A DNA stretch of 64,000 nt from DASUBV01 sp963822485 (GTDB lineage Bacteria > Actinomycetota > Actinomycetes > Streptosporangiales > Streptosporangiaceae). The stretch lies in contig CAWGHW010000015.1 in the NCBI GenBank assembly GCA_963822485.1, forward strand, positions 1 to 64,000. Reading direction: 5' to 3'. The position numbers were made by a program, and so were the translations under genes. The number at the start of each line of letters is the position of its first letter. The first letter of the stretch is position 1. The notes beneath the pieces were generated by a model. That model was not told the DNA's origin. It did no database searches and saw nothing but the letters and a program-made list of their open reading frames with translations. Positions 51,883 to 60,593 of this stretch are shown here, piece by piece.

Positions 51883-53415
51883 TCAGGCCGGCTGCTCCGC
51901 TGCCAGCCGGCGCCGCTCCTGCCAGCGCAGCTCGGCCTCGCCCATCGGGGTGGACGGCGGGCCCTGGATGAACGGCCAGATCTCCTCGGCGATCATCCGC
52001 CAGTTCGCGGTCGCGTGCAGGTCGCCCAGCAGCGCGAACAGGCCCAGGTTGATCCGCTGCAGGATGACATAGGACCGCGGGATGCTGGCGTACTCGGTCA
52101 CCGGGTTGCCGACCGCGAAGAACCGGCGCACCACGGCGGAGGCGTAGTCGCTGGTCACGGTCATGGTCCGGGACTCGCGGACCAGCTCGTAGAACACGGC
52201 CAGGTGATCCACGATGGCCTCGGTGGTCAGCGGCGCGCCGGGCGCGATGAAGCCCGCATCCTCCAGGCTGGCCCGGAACTCCTCGGGCTTGTCGTCCACG
52301 CACAGCGTGCGGACCATGTCGATGAGCGGCCGCAGGTCCTCGCCGGTGAAGTGCTTGACCAGCCCGAAGTCCAGGAACGTGACCCGGCCGCCGCCGTGGA
52401 ACAGGTAGTTGCCCGGGTGCGGGTCCCCGTTGAACGCGTGCACCTCGTACAGGCTGCGGAACACGAACCGGTAGATCGTCTCCCCGGCCAGGTCACGCTC
52501 CTCCTGCGACCAGGCGGCCAGCTCGGCGAACCGCGCGCCGTCGGACAGCTCGCTGGTCACCACCCGCCGGGTGGACAGCTCGTCGATGATCCGGGGCACG
52601 TGGATGGTGGGGTGACCGTCGTAGTACTCGGCCAGCAGCCGCTGGTTGTCGGCTTCGCGGCGGTAGTCGAGCTCCTCCAGCACCCGCTCGCGCAGCTCGG
52701 CCACGAGCCCGTCCACGTCCTGGTTCGGCGCGGTGATCTTGAGCATCCGGCGCAGCAGGGCCACGTTGTCCAGGTCGGCGGCCATGGTCTCGGCGATGCC
52801 GGGGTACTGGACCTTCACGGCCACGGCCCGGCCGTCGTGGGTGATCGCGCGGTGCACCTGGCCGATGGAGGCGGCGGCGATGGGCTCGGGATCCCACTCC
52901 GCGAACACCTGCTCCGGCGGCCCTCCAAGCTCTTCACTAACAACTTCCGCCGCCAGCGCCGGGCTCATCGGCGGGATGCTGTCCTGTAGCCGGGAAAGCG
53001 TCCGCCTGGCCGCCGGGGCCAGCCCGTCATCCATGTAGCTGGCCATCTGGCCCAGCTTGACCAGGACGCCCTTCATGGCCCCGAGGGTCACGGCCACGTC
53101 CTCGGCGGTCTGGAGGGCCAGGTCGTTGCGCAGCTGCTGGCGGTGCTCCCCGGCCGCGGCGAACAGCCGGGGCGCGTTGCTGGCGTACCGCACGCCGCCG
53201 CGCAGTACGAGCTGGACGGCGGCCAGGCCCCGGCTGAACCGCAGCCGCCCGACGCGGCGCCGGACCAGCGCGGTGGTCAGCGCGGCGGCCGCTACTGCGG
53301 CGGTCAGGCCGACGGCGAGGTTGCGGCCCGCCCGCGGGCGGGCCCGCGTCGGCGCCGGCCGGGCCGGGCGGGCGAGGTTGTTCGGGATGATCTTTGTGCG
53401 CTCGGCGGCGTTCAT
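51883..53415 (-). CDS. ABC1/UbiB-family atypical kinase
   Basis: 510 residues from the ATG at 53415, overlapping the MpaB-type stop (ATGA). A membrane-anchoring segment (NLAVGLTAAVAAAALTTALV) precedes the ADCK core: VLVKLGQMAS (KxGQ), AAASIGQVHRA (Ala-rich loop), VAVKVQYPG (Lys), DPHPGNYLF and FLDFGLVK (catalytic/Mg Asp). UbiB/AarF-type ATPases support isoprenoid-quinone metabolism; this organism would be expected to use menaquinone, so the exact role is open. Confidence 0.92.
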   Translation of the reverse strand: MNAAERTKIIPNNLARPARPAPTRARPRAGRNLAVGLTAAVAAAALTTALVRRRVGRLRFSRGLAAVQLVLRGGVRYASNAPRLFAAAGEHRQQLRNDLALQTAEDVAVTLGAMKGVLVKLGQMASYMDDGLAPAARRTLSRLQDSIPPMSPALAAEVVSEELGGPPEQVFAEWDPEPIAAASIGQVHRAITHDGRAVAVKVQYPGIAETMAADLDNVALLRRMLKITAPNQDVDGLVAELRERVLEELDYRREADNQRLLAEYYDGHPTIHVPRIIDELSTRRVVTSELSDGARFAELAAWSQEERDLAGETIYRFVFRSLYEVHAFNGDPHPGNYLFHGGGRVTFLDFGLVKHFTGEDLRPLIDMVRTLCVDDKPEEFRASLEDAGFIAPGAPLTTEAIVDHLAVFYELVRESRTMTVTSDYASAVVRRFFAVGNPVTEYASIPRSYVILQRINLGLFALLGDLHATANWRMIAEEIWPFIQGPPSTPMGEAELRWQERRRLAAEQPA

Positions 53416-54320
53416 GCGCGCTGAGCGGCGCGCATCCGCAGGGTGATCCGCTGTCTGGCCTCGAGCACGCCCGGCTCGCCGATGTAGACCGCGTCCAGGA
53501 CGCCTAGGGCCTGGCGGATCTCGGTGCGGCGGGCGTCGGTGAGCGGCGGGGTGTCGTAGCCGTACATCTCGCGGGCCCAGTCCGGCAGCGCGCCGACGGC
53601 GCCGGCCGCGACGTCGCGCCAGATGTCGGCGATGTCCTCGTCGAGGCCGGGCGGGTTGAGCAGGTAGGCCATGGACTCGCTGGCGGCCGGGGTGCAGAGC
53701 AGCTCGGGGCGGACCTGCGCCAGGTACTGGCGCAGTGCGCCGGCGGTGCGCGGCACCTGGCCCGGCGGCACGCCGACCAGCTCGGCGGCGACGGCCATCT
53801 CGGCCACGTACTGGTCCTGGTCGGCCGGGGCCAGCCGGGCGCCGAACAGCTCGCTGACGGCCAGGGTGGAGTCGACGAGCGCGGCGTGCACCCACAGCAG
53901 CAGCGCCGGGTCGCCGGCCGCGTAGGGCTGGCCGGTCACGGTGTCGGTGCCGCGCACGTGCTCGTGGATCTTGCGGACCCGGGCCGCGGCCCGCTCGGCG
54001 ACGGCCCGCTCGCCGTAGGTCACCGTGGAGACGTAGGCGGTGGTGGCGGCCAGCCGGCCGACCGGATCGCGGCGCCAGTCGCTGTGCTGGTCCACGCCGG
54101 CCATGGCCAGCGGGTGCAGCGCCTGCATCAGCAGGGACCGCAGGCCGGCCACGGCGCCCGACAAATCGGCATTGATCCGCCAGGTCACGCTGGCCGGGCC
54201 GAAGAAGCCGTCGTCGGCAGGGTGCTCCGGGATCCCGCTGACCTGTGCCGCCGCCGACCGTTCCACCAGCCCGGCCGCGGCGGCGTACCGGTCGTCACCG
54301 AACGAGGTAATCGCGCTCAT
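53412..54320 (-). CDS. MpaB/DUF2236-family oxygenase-like protein
   Basis: 302 residues from the ATG at 54320, supported by TAGCTT (54328-54333) 7 nt upstream and no ribosome site; a GTG at 54338 is the alternative. The DUF2236 fold is recognised by FGPASVTWRINADLSG, LLMQALHPLAMAGVDQHSD (with the haem/metal His) and LLWVHAALVDSTL. Relatives include the mycophenolic acid MpaB and rubber oxygenase Lcp. The substrate is unknown. It is coupled to the ABC1 kinase gene downstream. Confidence 0.9.
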   Translation of the reverse strand: MSAITSFGDDRYAAAAGLVERSAAAQVSGIPEHPADDGFFGPASVTWRINADLSGAVAGLRSLLMQALHPLAMAGVDQHSDWRRDPVGRLAATTAYVSTVTYGERAVAERAAARVRKIHEHVRGTDTVTGQPYAAGDPALLLWVHAALVDSTLAVSELFGARLAPADQDQYVAEMAVAAELVGVPPGQVPRTAGALRQYLAQVRPELLCTPAASESMAYLLNPPGLDEDIADIWRDVAAGAVGALPDWAREMYGYDTPPLTDARRTEIRQALGVLDAVYIGEPGVLEARQRITLRMRAAQRA

Positions 54321-54376
54321 ACCACTCAAGCTACCCACTCCAGCCCACCACTCCCCCAGCCGGCCAGGATGGGAGC

Positions 54377-55190
54377 GTGGGCGGCGCTGATTTCGACTCG
54401 GTCACCGGCTCGATGACTGAGGTGTCCATCGAGGAGCTCGAGGTGGCCGCGGCGGGCAGCTGGCAGGCGCCGGAGCAGGAGTGGCTGGGCGGCTGGCGGC
54501 TGGGCGCCGCGGCGGGCTTCACCGGGCGGGCCAACAGCGCGCTGCCGGCGGGCGACCCTGGCCGGCCGCTGGCCGCGGCGGTCGAGGCGGTGTGCGCCTG
54601 GTACCGGGCCCGCGGCCTGCCGCCGATGATCTCGGTGCCGTTCCCCATGGCGGGCCCGGCGGACAGCGCGGTCGACCGCTACCTGGAGGAGCAGGGCTGG
54701 CGGGTGCGCAACGCCGCCGCGATCGTGATGACCGCGCCGCTGGAGCTGATCGCGAGCGCGGCGGACGGCGGGGCGGACGGCGGGGCGGGCGGTGCAGTGG
54801 AGCTGGCGGCGGAGCCGGACGAGGACTGGCTGGCCCGGTACCGCTATCGCGGCGCGGCCCTGCCGCCGATCGCGCGGCGGCTGCTGACTGTCGGCGCCGT
54901 GGCAGGCGTTCGGGAGCGTGCGCGCCGACGGCCAGACCATCGCCATCGGCCGGGTGGCCGCGGCCGGGACCTGGGCCGGGCTGACCGCGATCGAGGTCGA
55001 CCCCGCCCACCGGCGCCGCGGGCTGGGCGCGACGGTGACCAGGGCGCTGGCCGCCGCGGCGGCGGGCCGCGGGCTGACCGGGCTCTACCTTCAGGTGGAG
55101 GAGGAGAACGCGGTCGCGCGGGCGCTGTATCACCGGCTCGGGTTCACCGACCACCACCGCTACCACTACCGGGTGGCCCCGGCGGGCTGA
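54377..55190 (+). pseudogene. GNAT-family acetyltransferase, one-base frameshift
   Basis: The first frame, from the GTG at 54377, encodes an N-terminal GNAT-like domain (WLGGWRLGAAAGFTGRANS, VCAWYRARGLPPMISVPF). Near 54899 one extra base shifts the frame; the second half (FGSVRADGQTIAIGRVAAAG, IEVDPAHRRRGLGATVTRAL, ARALYHRLGFTDHHRYHY) continues in the next frame to 55190. Repaired, it has about 270 residues and a complete acetyl-CoA site (RRRGLG). It belongs to the two-domain GNAT group with the FTGRANSxLPxGDPG motif. Confidence 0.82.
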
Positions 55191-55222
55191 GCCGGCGGCC
55201 TGCCCAGGCGGCTGAGCCCGGC

Positions 55223-55994
55223 TCAGGCGGAGGGCAGGCCGGGCTCGCGGATGATCAGCACGATCGAGACGATCAGCAGCAGCGGTGCCGAAGACGACCA
55301 GCGCGTACCTGACGCCGGGCAGCTTGAACGAGCTGCCGATGCCGACCAGGAACAGCACGGCGGCCAGGAACACCGTGATCCGGACGTAGTCGTCGCCGAT
55401 GTTGCCCGCGTAGTTGCCGGAGTTGAACTTGGCGGTGGCCGCGGCGTCCAGCGCGTTGCCCTTGGCCTGGGCCGGCAGCTTGTACTGCGGCATGTAGGTC
55501 GGGCCGGGCGGGGCGTGCGGGTTGTGCAGCGGGTCGGTGGCCATCCAGGCGTTGAAGGCGACCCGGAACGCGGGCCGGAAGCGCCGCACCGCGACCCGCT
55601 CCTTCTCCTTGTTGTTCAGGGTGAACGCGATGAACCAGGCGTTGAAGGTGGCCGAGTCGAAGTTGCGCAGCTCCAGGGCGGCGATGTCGTACCTGGTGGC
55701 GAGGTTGCGCAGGGTGGAGGACCGCGCGATCTCGACCCGCGACGTGGTCCCCCACCGAGCCGCCGAGTAGCCGGCCCAGGCGGCGGCGATCGTGACCAGC
55801 GCCAGCAGTACGGCCTCGCAGATCTGCACGATCCGGGAGTGCCGGGATTCGCCCCCGCCGGTCCCGACGCCCCTGCCGTTCCCGCCGCTGCCGCCCGACT
55901 CACCGGGCTCAGCGCCGTCTTCGGCACGCTCGGCGGCCTCGCCGTGCTCGTGCAGTTTCTTGCCGGCCTCGATCGGGTTCAGTCCCTCGGCCAT
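55223..55994 (-). pseudogene. Membrane protein of unknown function, one-base frameshift
   Basis: From the ATG at 55994 the frame reads a polar 60-residue N-terminus, a membrane segment (CEAVLLALVTIAAAWAGYSA), a soluble stretch with KEKERVAVRRFRPAFRVAFN, then VRITVFLAAVLFLVGIGSSF. Near 55284 one extra base interrupts the last segment; restoring the frame gives LLLIVSIVLIIREPGLPSA and a stop at 55223 (about 256 residues). It looks like a three-helix membrane protein of the DUF4337 style, but that family call is weak. Confidence 0.65.
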
Positions 55995-56139
55995 GGCTAA
56001 TTCCAGCTCCCCCCAAAGCTGGCATGAGCATATCGGCCGCACCCCAGGCGAGGATCATCGCCCAGGCCGGGCGAGCCAGGGATCAATAGGATGCAGCGCC
56101 CCAGGTCAACGCCCCGGATCGCTGTTACGATCCCTGATC

Positions 56140-56192
56140 ATGAGCAGGCGCGGGGCCTGGTGAGCGGGCGGCGCGGGGGCGGCGCGGCTTGA
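56140..56192 (+). promoter_or_regulatory. Overlapping mini-ORF chain ahead of the BTAD regulator
   Basis: ATG at 56140 (MSRRGAW, stop 56161-56163) overlaps a GTG at 56160 (ten codons, stop 56190-56192), which overlaps the TTG start of the large regulator at 56189. The joints are GTGA and TTGA. TACGAT (56127-56132) lies before the first ATG, so the mRNA may begin at it without a leader. Confidence 0.5.
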
Positions 56193-59182
56193 GTCGGCTC
56201 CCCGCGTATCACCTCAGGCGGCCCCGGCTGACCGATCGGGTGGCCGGGGCGAGCGTCGGCGTGGTCGTGGGCGGCGCCGGCTACGGCAAGTCGATCCTGG
56301 CCGCCGAGGCCTGCGACCGCCTGGGCGTGGCCGCCGTGATGACGGCGCTGGAGCCCGGCGGGGTCTCGGCGGGCATGCTGCCGCTGCGGCTGCGGTCGGC
56401 AGCGGCGCGGGTGGGCCTGTCGGACATGGCCGCGCGGATGGAGCAGGCGGCCGCCGCGGGTCCGGCCGGGGTCATGGACGCGATGCTGGAGTCGATGGCC
56501 GCGCAGCCCGCGGTAGTGGTGGTCGACGAGATCCAGAACGCCGAGCCGGAGGCAGTGTCGCTGCTGACCCGGATGGCGGGCCAGCTCGCTGACGGCCAGC
56601 GGCTGCTGCTGATCGGCCGGGACGCGCCGCCGGCGCTGGAGCCGCTGCGCCGCGACGGCTCGGCGGCCTGGCTGGGCTCGGCTGACCTGGCCATGACCGC
56701 CGACGAGGTGCGGGCGCTGTGCCACGACGGCTTCGGGCTGCCGGTGTCGGCGGCCGACGCCGAGCGGCTGCGGGCGGCCACCGACGGCTGGACGGCGGCC
56801 GTGGTGCTGGCGGCGTCCCGCGCCCGGTCCGCGGGCGGCCGGGTGCTGGCCATCGAGCAGCTCACCGGCGGCGGCGTGCAGGTGCTCACCGGCCTGGTCG
56901 ACCAGATCCTGCGCAGCCTGCCGCGCCGGCACCAGGCCGCCATGATCCAGGCCGCCCACCTGCCGCTGCTGGACGACGAGATCGCCGAGGCGGCGACCGG
57001 CGTGGCCGGGCTGCTGGCCGCGGTCGGCCGGGCCGGGCTGCCGTTGCAGGACAGCGGGGACGGCTGGGTGCAGCCCGCCGGGCCGGTCCGGGACCTGCTG
57101 ATGGCCCGGGCCGCGGCCCGGCCGGCCGTGCTGGCCCGCGCGGCGGCCCAGTACGCCCGCCGCGGCCGTCCCGAGCTGGCCGCCGGCCTGCTGATCGGCG
57201 CCGGCCAGGCGTCGGACGCGGCCGCGCTGGTGGCGGCCATGTCCCCGCCGCAGGCCGAGCGCCTGGGCCTGGACGAGCTGGTCGCGATCGTGGACCGGCT
57301 GCCCGCGGCCGTGGTCGCCGAGCACCCCCGGATCCTGATCCACGTGGCCAGGGAGTGCGAGCCCGCCGCCGCGCTGCGCCGCCGGGTCGACTCGCTGCAC
57401 CGGGTGCTGGAGGTGCTCGGGGAGCCGCCGTCCGACCCGGCGCTGGCCCGCGAGGTCCAGGCCGAGGTGGCCCGCGACCTGGTCCGCGACGATGACCCGG
57501 AGGCCGGGGAGGAGCTGGCCTCTCGGGCCCTTAGGGAGACGGGCGCGGACGAGGAGCAGACCCGCGCCCGGCTGCTGGATGTGCTGGGCCGGGCCGCAGC
57601 GCGGCGCAAGGACGCCGAGCACCTCGGCTTCGCCGAGGACCGCTTCATGATGGCCGCCCGCAGTTACCGCGAGCGGGGCCTGTGGACCTGGCTGGGCCAG
57701 ACCATGGCCATCCTGGCCCTCTGGGTGCTGTTCGACAGCGGCGCTGTCGACCAGGCCGTCAGCCGTATCGACGACTCCCTGGAGGTCATGCCGCCGGGTC
57801 AGCGCCAGCAGCGGGCGGTGATCCTGACCTTCCGGGCCGAAGTACTGGACAGCGTCGGCCGCTATGACGAGGCGGCCGCCAACCTGGACGAGGCCGAGGC
57901 CATCGCCCGGGTCATCGACGACGTCCGGGTCCGCGCCTACGTGGCCTGGGAGTGGGCCCGCGGCCTGTCCCAGCAGGGCGACGCCGCGGGCACGCTGGCC
58001 GCGGTCCGCGCGGCCGAGTCGTTCCGGTCGGACTGGTTCGACGGCTGCGGCGGCGAGTTCCTGGCCGATGCCGCCGACGCCCTGGACCGGGTCGGCCACA
58101 CCGACCTGGCCCGGCGCTACCTGGAGCGGGCCAGGGTGCACTCCGACCACGAGGGCTTCGAGGTCGCCCGGGCCGAGATGGCCATCCTGGCCCGCAGTGG
58201 CGACCCCGAGGAAGCCGAGCAGCGGCTGCTGGCCTTCGCGGCCTCGCCCCAGTGCGAGCCGTTCGAGCAGTGGCGCATCCTGCTGCTGCGCGCGGTCGCG
58301 GCCGACCGCCGGGGCGACCCAAGCGCCGCCGGGCTCGCGGTGGCGGCCTTCGAGCAGGCGGCCCAGCTCGGCCTGCCCCAGCTGCCGTTCATCCGCGAGC
58401 GGCCCAGCGCGGAGCGCCTGCTCGGCCTGGTCGCCGGGCACCCGGTGGCGGCCGCGCTGGACGAGCTGACCTTCCCGGTCAGCATCACCCTGCTGGGCGG
58501 GTTCGCGATCACCCGCGGCGGCCAGCCGCTGGACGTGCCCGCCGGGCAGGGCCGCCAGCTCATCAAGCTGGTCGCGGCGTCCGGCGGGCGGCTGACCGCG
58601 GACGCGGTCATGGAGTCGCTGTGGCCCGAGACCGAGCCGGACCTGAGCGCCAACCGGCTGCGCACCGTCCTGAACCGGCTCCGGGAGTCGGCCGGCGACG
58701 TGGTCATCCGGGAGGCCGGCCTGCTCCGCCTCGGGCCCGACTCGCGGGCCGACACGATGACCTTCGAGCAGCACGCCCGGCGGGCCCTGGCGCTGGCCGC
58801 GCAGCGGTCGCGGGAGGCGGTGTCCAGCGCCCGCGCGGCGCTCGCCCACTACCGGGGCGACCTGCTGCCCGACGATCCCTACGAGCCGTGGGCGCAGGCG
58901 GCGCGGGAGCGGCTGCGGCGGCACGCGCTGGCCCTGCTCGACCTGTGCGCCGCCTCCGCCGCGTCAGCCGGTGACCTGGACGAGGCCGTGCGCTGCCTGG
59001 AGCGGGCCATCGAGATGGCGCCCGACGAGGAGGAACGCTACCTGGGCGCGGCCCGGCACCTGCTCACCCAGGGCCGCCGCGGGGCGGCGCGGGCCATGGC
59101 CGCGCGGGCCCGGCAGGTGCTCAGCGAGCTGGGGCTCAGCCCGCCGCGCTCCCTGCTCGACCTGGAGCAGCGGGTCCGCTAG
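56189..59182 (+). CDS. Large MalT-like STAND ATPase with C-terminal BTAD regulator domain
   Basis: 997 residues. An N-terminal P-loop NTPase (Walker A GGAGYGKSILAA at about residue 28; Walker B AVVVVDEIQNAE at about 108) is followed by a helical/TPR-like middle (about 300-750). The C-terminal part is an OmpR-type winged helix (about 765-860: ITLLGGFAITRGGQPLDVP, DAVMESLWPETEPDLSANRL) plus the bacterial transcriptional activation domain (about 865-960: HYRGDLLPDDPYEPWAQAARE). It is likely a signal-gated transcriptional activator. The start is a TTG, in line with RPRLTDRV at the usual N-terminus. Confidence 0.9.
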   Translation: MSRLPAYHLRRPRLTDRVAGASVGVVVGGAGYGKSILAAEACDRLGVAAVMTALEPGGVSAGMLPLRLRSAAARVGLSDMAARMEQAAAAGPAGVMDAMLESMAAQPAVVVVDEIQNAEPEAVSLLTRMAGQLADGQRLLLIGRDAPPALEPLRRDGSAAWLGSADLAMTADEVRALCHDGFGLPVSAADAERLRAATDGWTAAVVLAASRARSAGGRVLAIEQLTGGGVQVLTGLVDQILRSLPRRHQAAMIQAAHLPLLDDEIAEAATGVAGLLAAVGRAGLPLQDSGDGWVQPAGPVRDLLMARAAARPAVLARAAAQYARRGRPELAAGLLIGAGQASDAAALVAAMSPPQAERLGLDELVAIVDRLPAAVVAEHPRILIHVARECEPAAALRRRVDSLHRVLEVLGEPPSDPALAREVQAEVARDLVRDDDPEAGEELASRALRETGADEEQTRARLLDVLGRAAARRKDAEHLGFAEDRFMMAARSYRERGLWTWLGQTMAILALWVLFDSGAVDQAVSRIDDSLEVMPPGQRQQRAVILTFRAEVLDSVGRYDEAAANLDEAEAIARVIDDVRVRAYVAWEWARGLSQQGDAAGTLAAVRAAESFRSDWFDGCGGEFLADAADALDRVGHTDLARRYLERARVHSDHEGFEVARAEMAILARSGDPEEAEQRLLAFAASPQCEPFEQWRILLLRAVAADRRGDPSAAGLAVAAFEQAAQLGLPQLPFIRERPSAERLLGLVAGHPVAAALDELTFPVSITLLGGFAITRGGQPLDVPAGQGRQLIKLVAASGGRLTADAVMESLWPETEPDLSANRLRTVLNRLRESAGDVVIREAGLLRLGPDSRADTMTFEQHARRALALAAQRSREAVSSARAALAHYRGDLLPDDPYEPWAQAARERLRRHALALLDLCAASAASAGDLDEAVRCLERAIEMAPDEEERYLGAARHLLTQGRRGAARAMAARARQVLSELGLSPPRSLLDLEQRVR

Positions 59183-59387
59183 GCGCGGGCTGGGTGAGCG
59201 TGGCTGGCCGGGAGCGGGCTGGCGGGGTGCTGGCTGACCGGGTGTTGGCTGGCCGGGTGTTGGCTGGCCGGGTGCTGGCTGGCCGGGTGCGCGGTGCCGG
59301 CGGTGTGACGCCCGAGTGACGCGCGGCCGAGATGGTGAGCGCGAGTCCGGCAACCGTCGCCGGCCGTCGACTCCCTGGGAGGGGATC

Positions 59388-59804
59388 ATGAAGGTTCGCA
59401 CGTCTCTCGCGCTGGCTGGCTCCGCCGCCGCCCTGGCCACCGCCGGCCTGCTGGCCGGCCCGGCGCTGGCCAGCAGCGCGGCCCCCGCGCACACCCTGCA
59501 CTTCAACACCCACACCATCACGATGCACAACTTCGGCAAGACCGGCGGCGTCACCCTCGACAAGGACACTCACGCCGGCAAGGTCGTCGCCTACGACATG
59601 GTCGACTACGTGTCGGCCAACGGCGCCGACGTGTCACTCGGCCTGCCCGACGGCTTCCTGTACGCCCACATCACCTTCAGCAAGAAGGGTGGCATCACGG
59701 GCAAGGTCACCGGCGGAACCGCCGCCTACAAGGGCGCCACCGGCTCGGTCAAGGGCCAGTCCGGCAAGTCCGGCGCCACCGTCACGGTCACCTACCGCGG
59801 CTAG
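59388..59804 (+). CDS. Secreted small beta-barrel protein, copy 1
   Basis: 138 residues with a signal peptide (MKVRTSLALAGSAAALATAG to ALASS). The mature chain resembles the allene-oxide-cyclase/dirigent barrel fold: HTLHFNTHTITMHNFG, HAGKVVAYDMVDYVSANGA, ITGKVTGGTAAYKGATGSV (the GGTxxYKGAxG turn is typical). GGGAGGGG precedes the ATG. It is closely duplicated at 60594, including the leader. Its role outside the cell is unknown. Confidence 0.85.
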   Translation: MKVRTSLALAGSAAALATAGLLAGPALASSAAPAHTLHFNTHTITMHNFGKTGGVTLDKDTHAGKVVAYDMVDYVSANGADVSLGLPDGFLYAHITFSKKGGITGKVTGGTAAYKGATGSVKGQSGKSGATVTVTYRG

Positions 59805-59835
59805 CGCGGCCGCGCCACAGCGAACGCGGTCGGTC

Positions 59836-60528
59836 ATGCAGTGGACGGGGACGCGCGCTGGTCACCGGCTCGGGCGGCTTGTGGGGCGCCGCCCGGGCCC
59901 GGCGGCGGCGCGCGTCCTCGTCGTCGATGACGACGAGGTCATCCGCCAGCTCATCGCGGTCCATCTGCGGGTCGGGGGGTTCGCGGCCGACCTGGCCGCC
60001 GACGGGCGCGCCGGGCTGGAGCGGGCCCGCCGTGGCCGTCCTGACGTGGCCATCCTCGACGCCGGGATGCCGGGCCTGGACGGCTGGGCCGTGGCGGCGC
60101 GGCTGCGCAGCGACCCGGCCACGAGCTCAATCAAGATCGTCATGCTGGCACCGGGACCGGGGGGTGTACGGGGCGAGCCAGGCGCCGGACTCGATGCCCG
60201 CCCGGGCGAACAAGGCGGCGGACTGGATACCTGCCCGGGCGACCAAGGCGCCGGACTGGATGCCTGCCTGGGCGAACCAGGCGCCGCGGTGCACGCAGGC
60301 CGGGGCAAGCCATGCGCCGGGGCTCACGCCCGCCCGGGCGAGTCAAGGCCCGGGGCACCCGCCCGCCCGGGCGAGTCATGCGGCGGAGTCGACGCCTGCC
60401 TGGCTAAGCCGTTCGACCCGGCCGAGCTGATCGCCACCGTCGGGCGTCTGGCCCGTGGCCATGACCGGTCCTGGATGTCCCGGTGGCGGCGGCGGCCGGG
60501 CGGCGCCGCCGGTGTGACGCCCGAGTGA
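59836..60528 (+). CDS. Response-regulator receiver protein with an expanded repeat loop
   Basis: 230 residues. The receiver domain shows the acidic pocket (VLVVDDDEV, residues 31-33), phospho-acceptor Asp75 (VAILDAGMPG) and Lys191 (ACLAKPFDP). Between the fourth strand (KIVMLAP, about 100-106) and that lysine lie seven copies of an 11-residue repeat of the type GEPGAGLDARP (residues 113-189), encoded by seven 33-bp DNA repeats. The usual switch Thr/Ser after IVML is Ala. There is no output domain. It sits between two duplicated secreted-protein genes. Confidence 0.8.
   Translation: MQWTGTRAGHRLGRLVGRRPGPAAARVLVVDDDEVIRQLIAVHLRVGGFAADLAADGRAGLERARRGRPDVAILDAGMPGLDGWAVAARLRSDPATSSIKIVMLAPGPGGVRGEPGAGLDARPGEQGGGLDTCPGDQGAGLDACLGEPGAAVHAGRGKPCAGAHARPGESRPGAPARPGESCGGVDACLAKPFDPAELIATVGRLARGHDRSWMSRWRRRPGGAAGVTPE
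60172..60402 (+). repeat. Seven 33-bp in-frame tandem repeats
   Basis: Seven consecutive units of exactly 33 bp begin at 60172, most with GGCGA and ending CCCG or CCTG. All keep the reading frame of the receiver gene. Units 1-3 are closest to each other; the last unit (60370-60402) merges into the normal end of the receiver domain (DACLAKPF), which suggests that the array arose by duplicating that loop. Confidence 0.9.
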
Positions 60529-60593
60529 CGCGCGCCCGAGATGGTGAGCCCGAGCCCGGCAACCACTGCCGGCCGACTCCCTGGGAGGGGAAC

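Noticed and set aside
56138..58924. A 928-residue open frame on the minus strand opposite the BTAD regulator
   Set aside because: It is Gly/Arg/Pro/His-rich with no domain motif, and the plus-strand frame has clear Walker, winged-helix and BTAD motifs. Long antisense frames are common in GC-rich DNA.
60172..60402. The 33-bp array considered as a CRISPR
   Set aside because: The units are contiguous with no spacers, vary in sequence and are read through in one protein frame.
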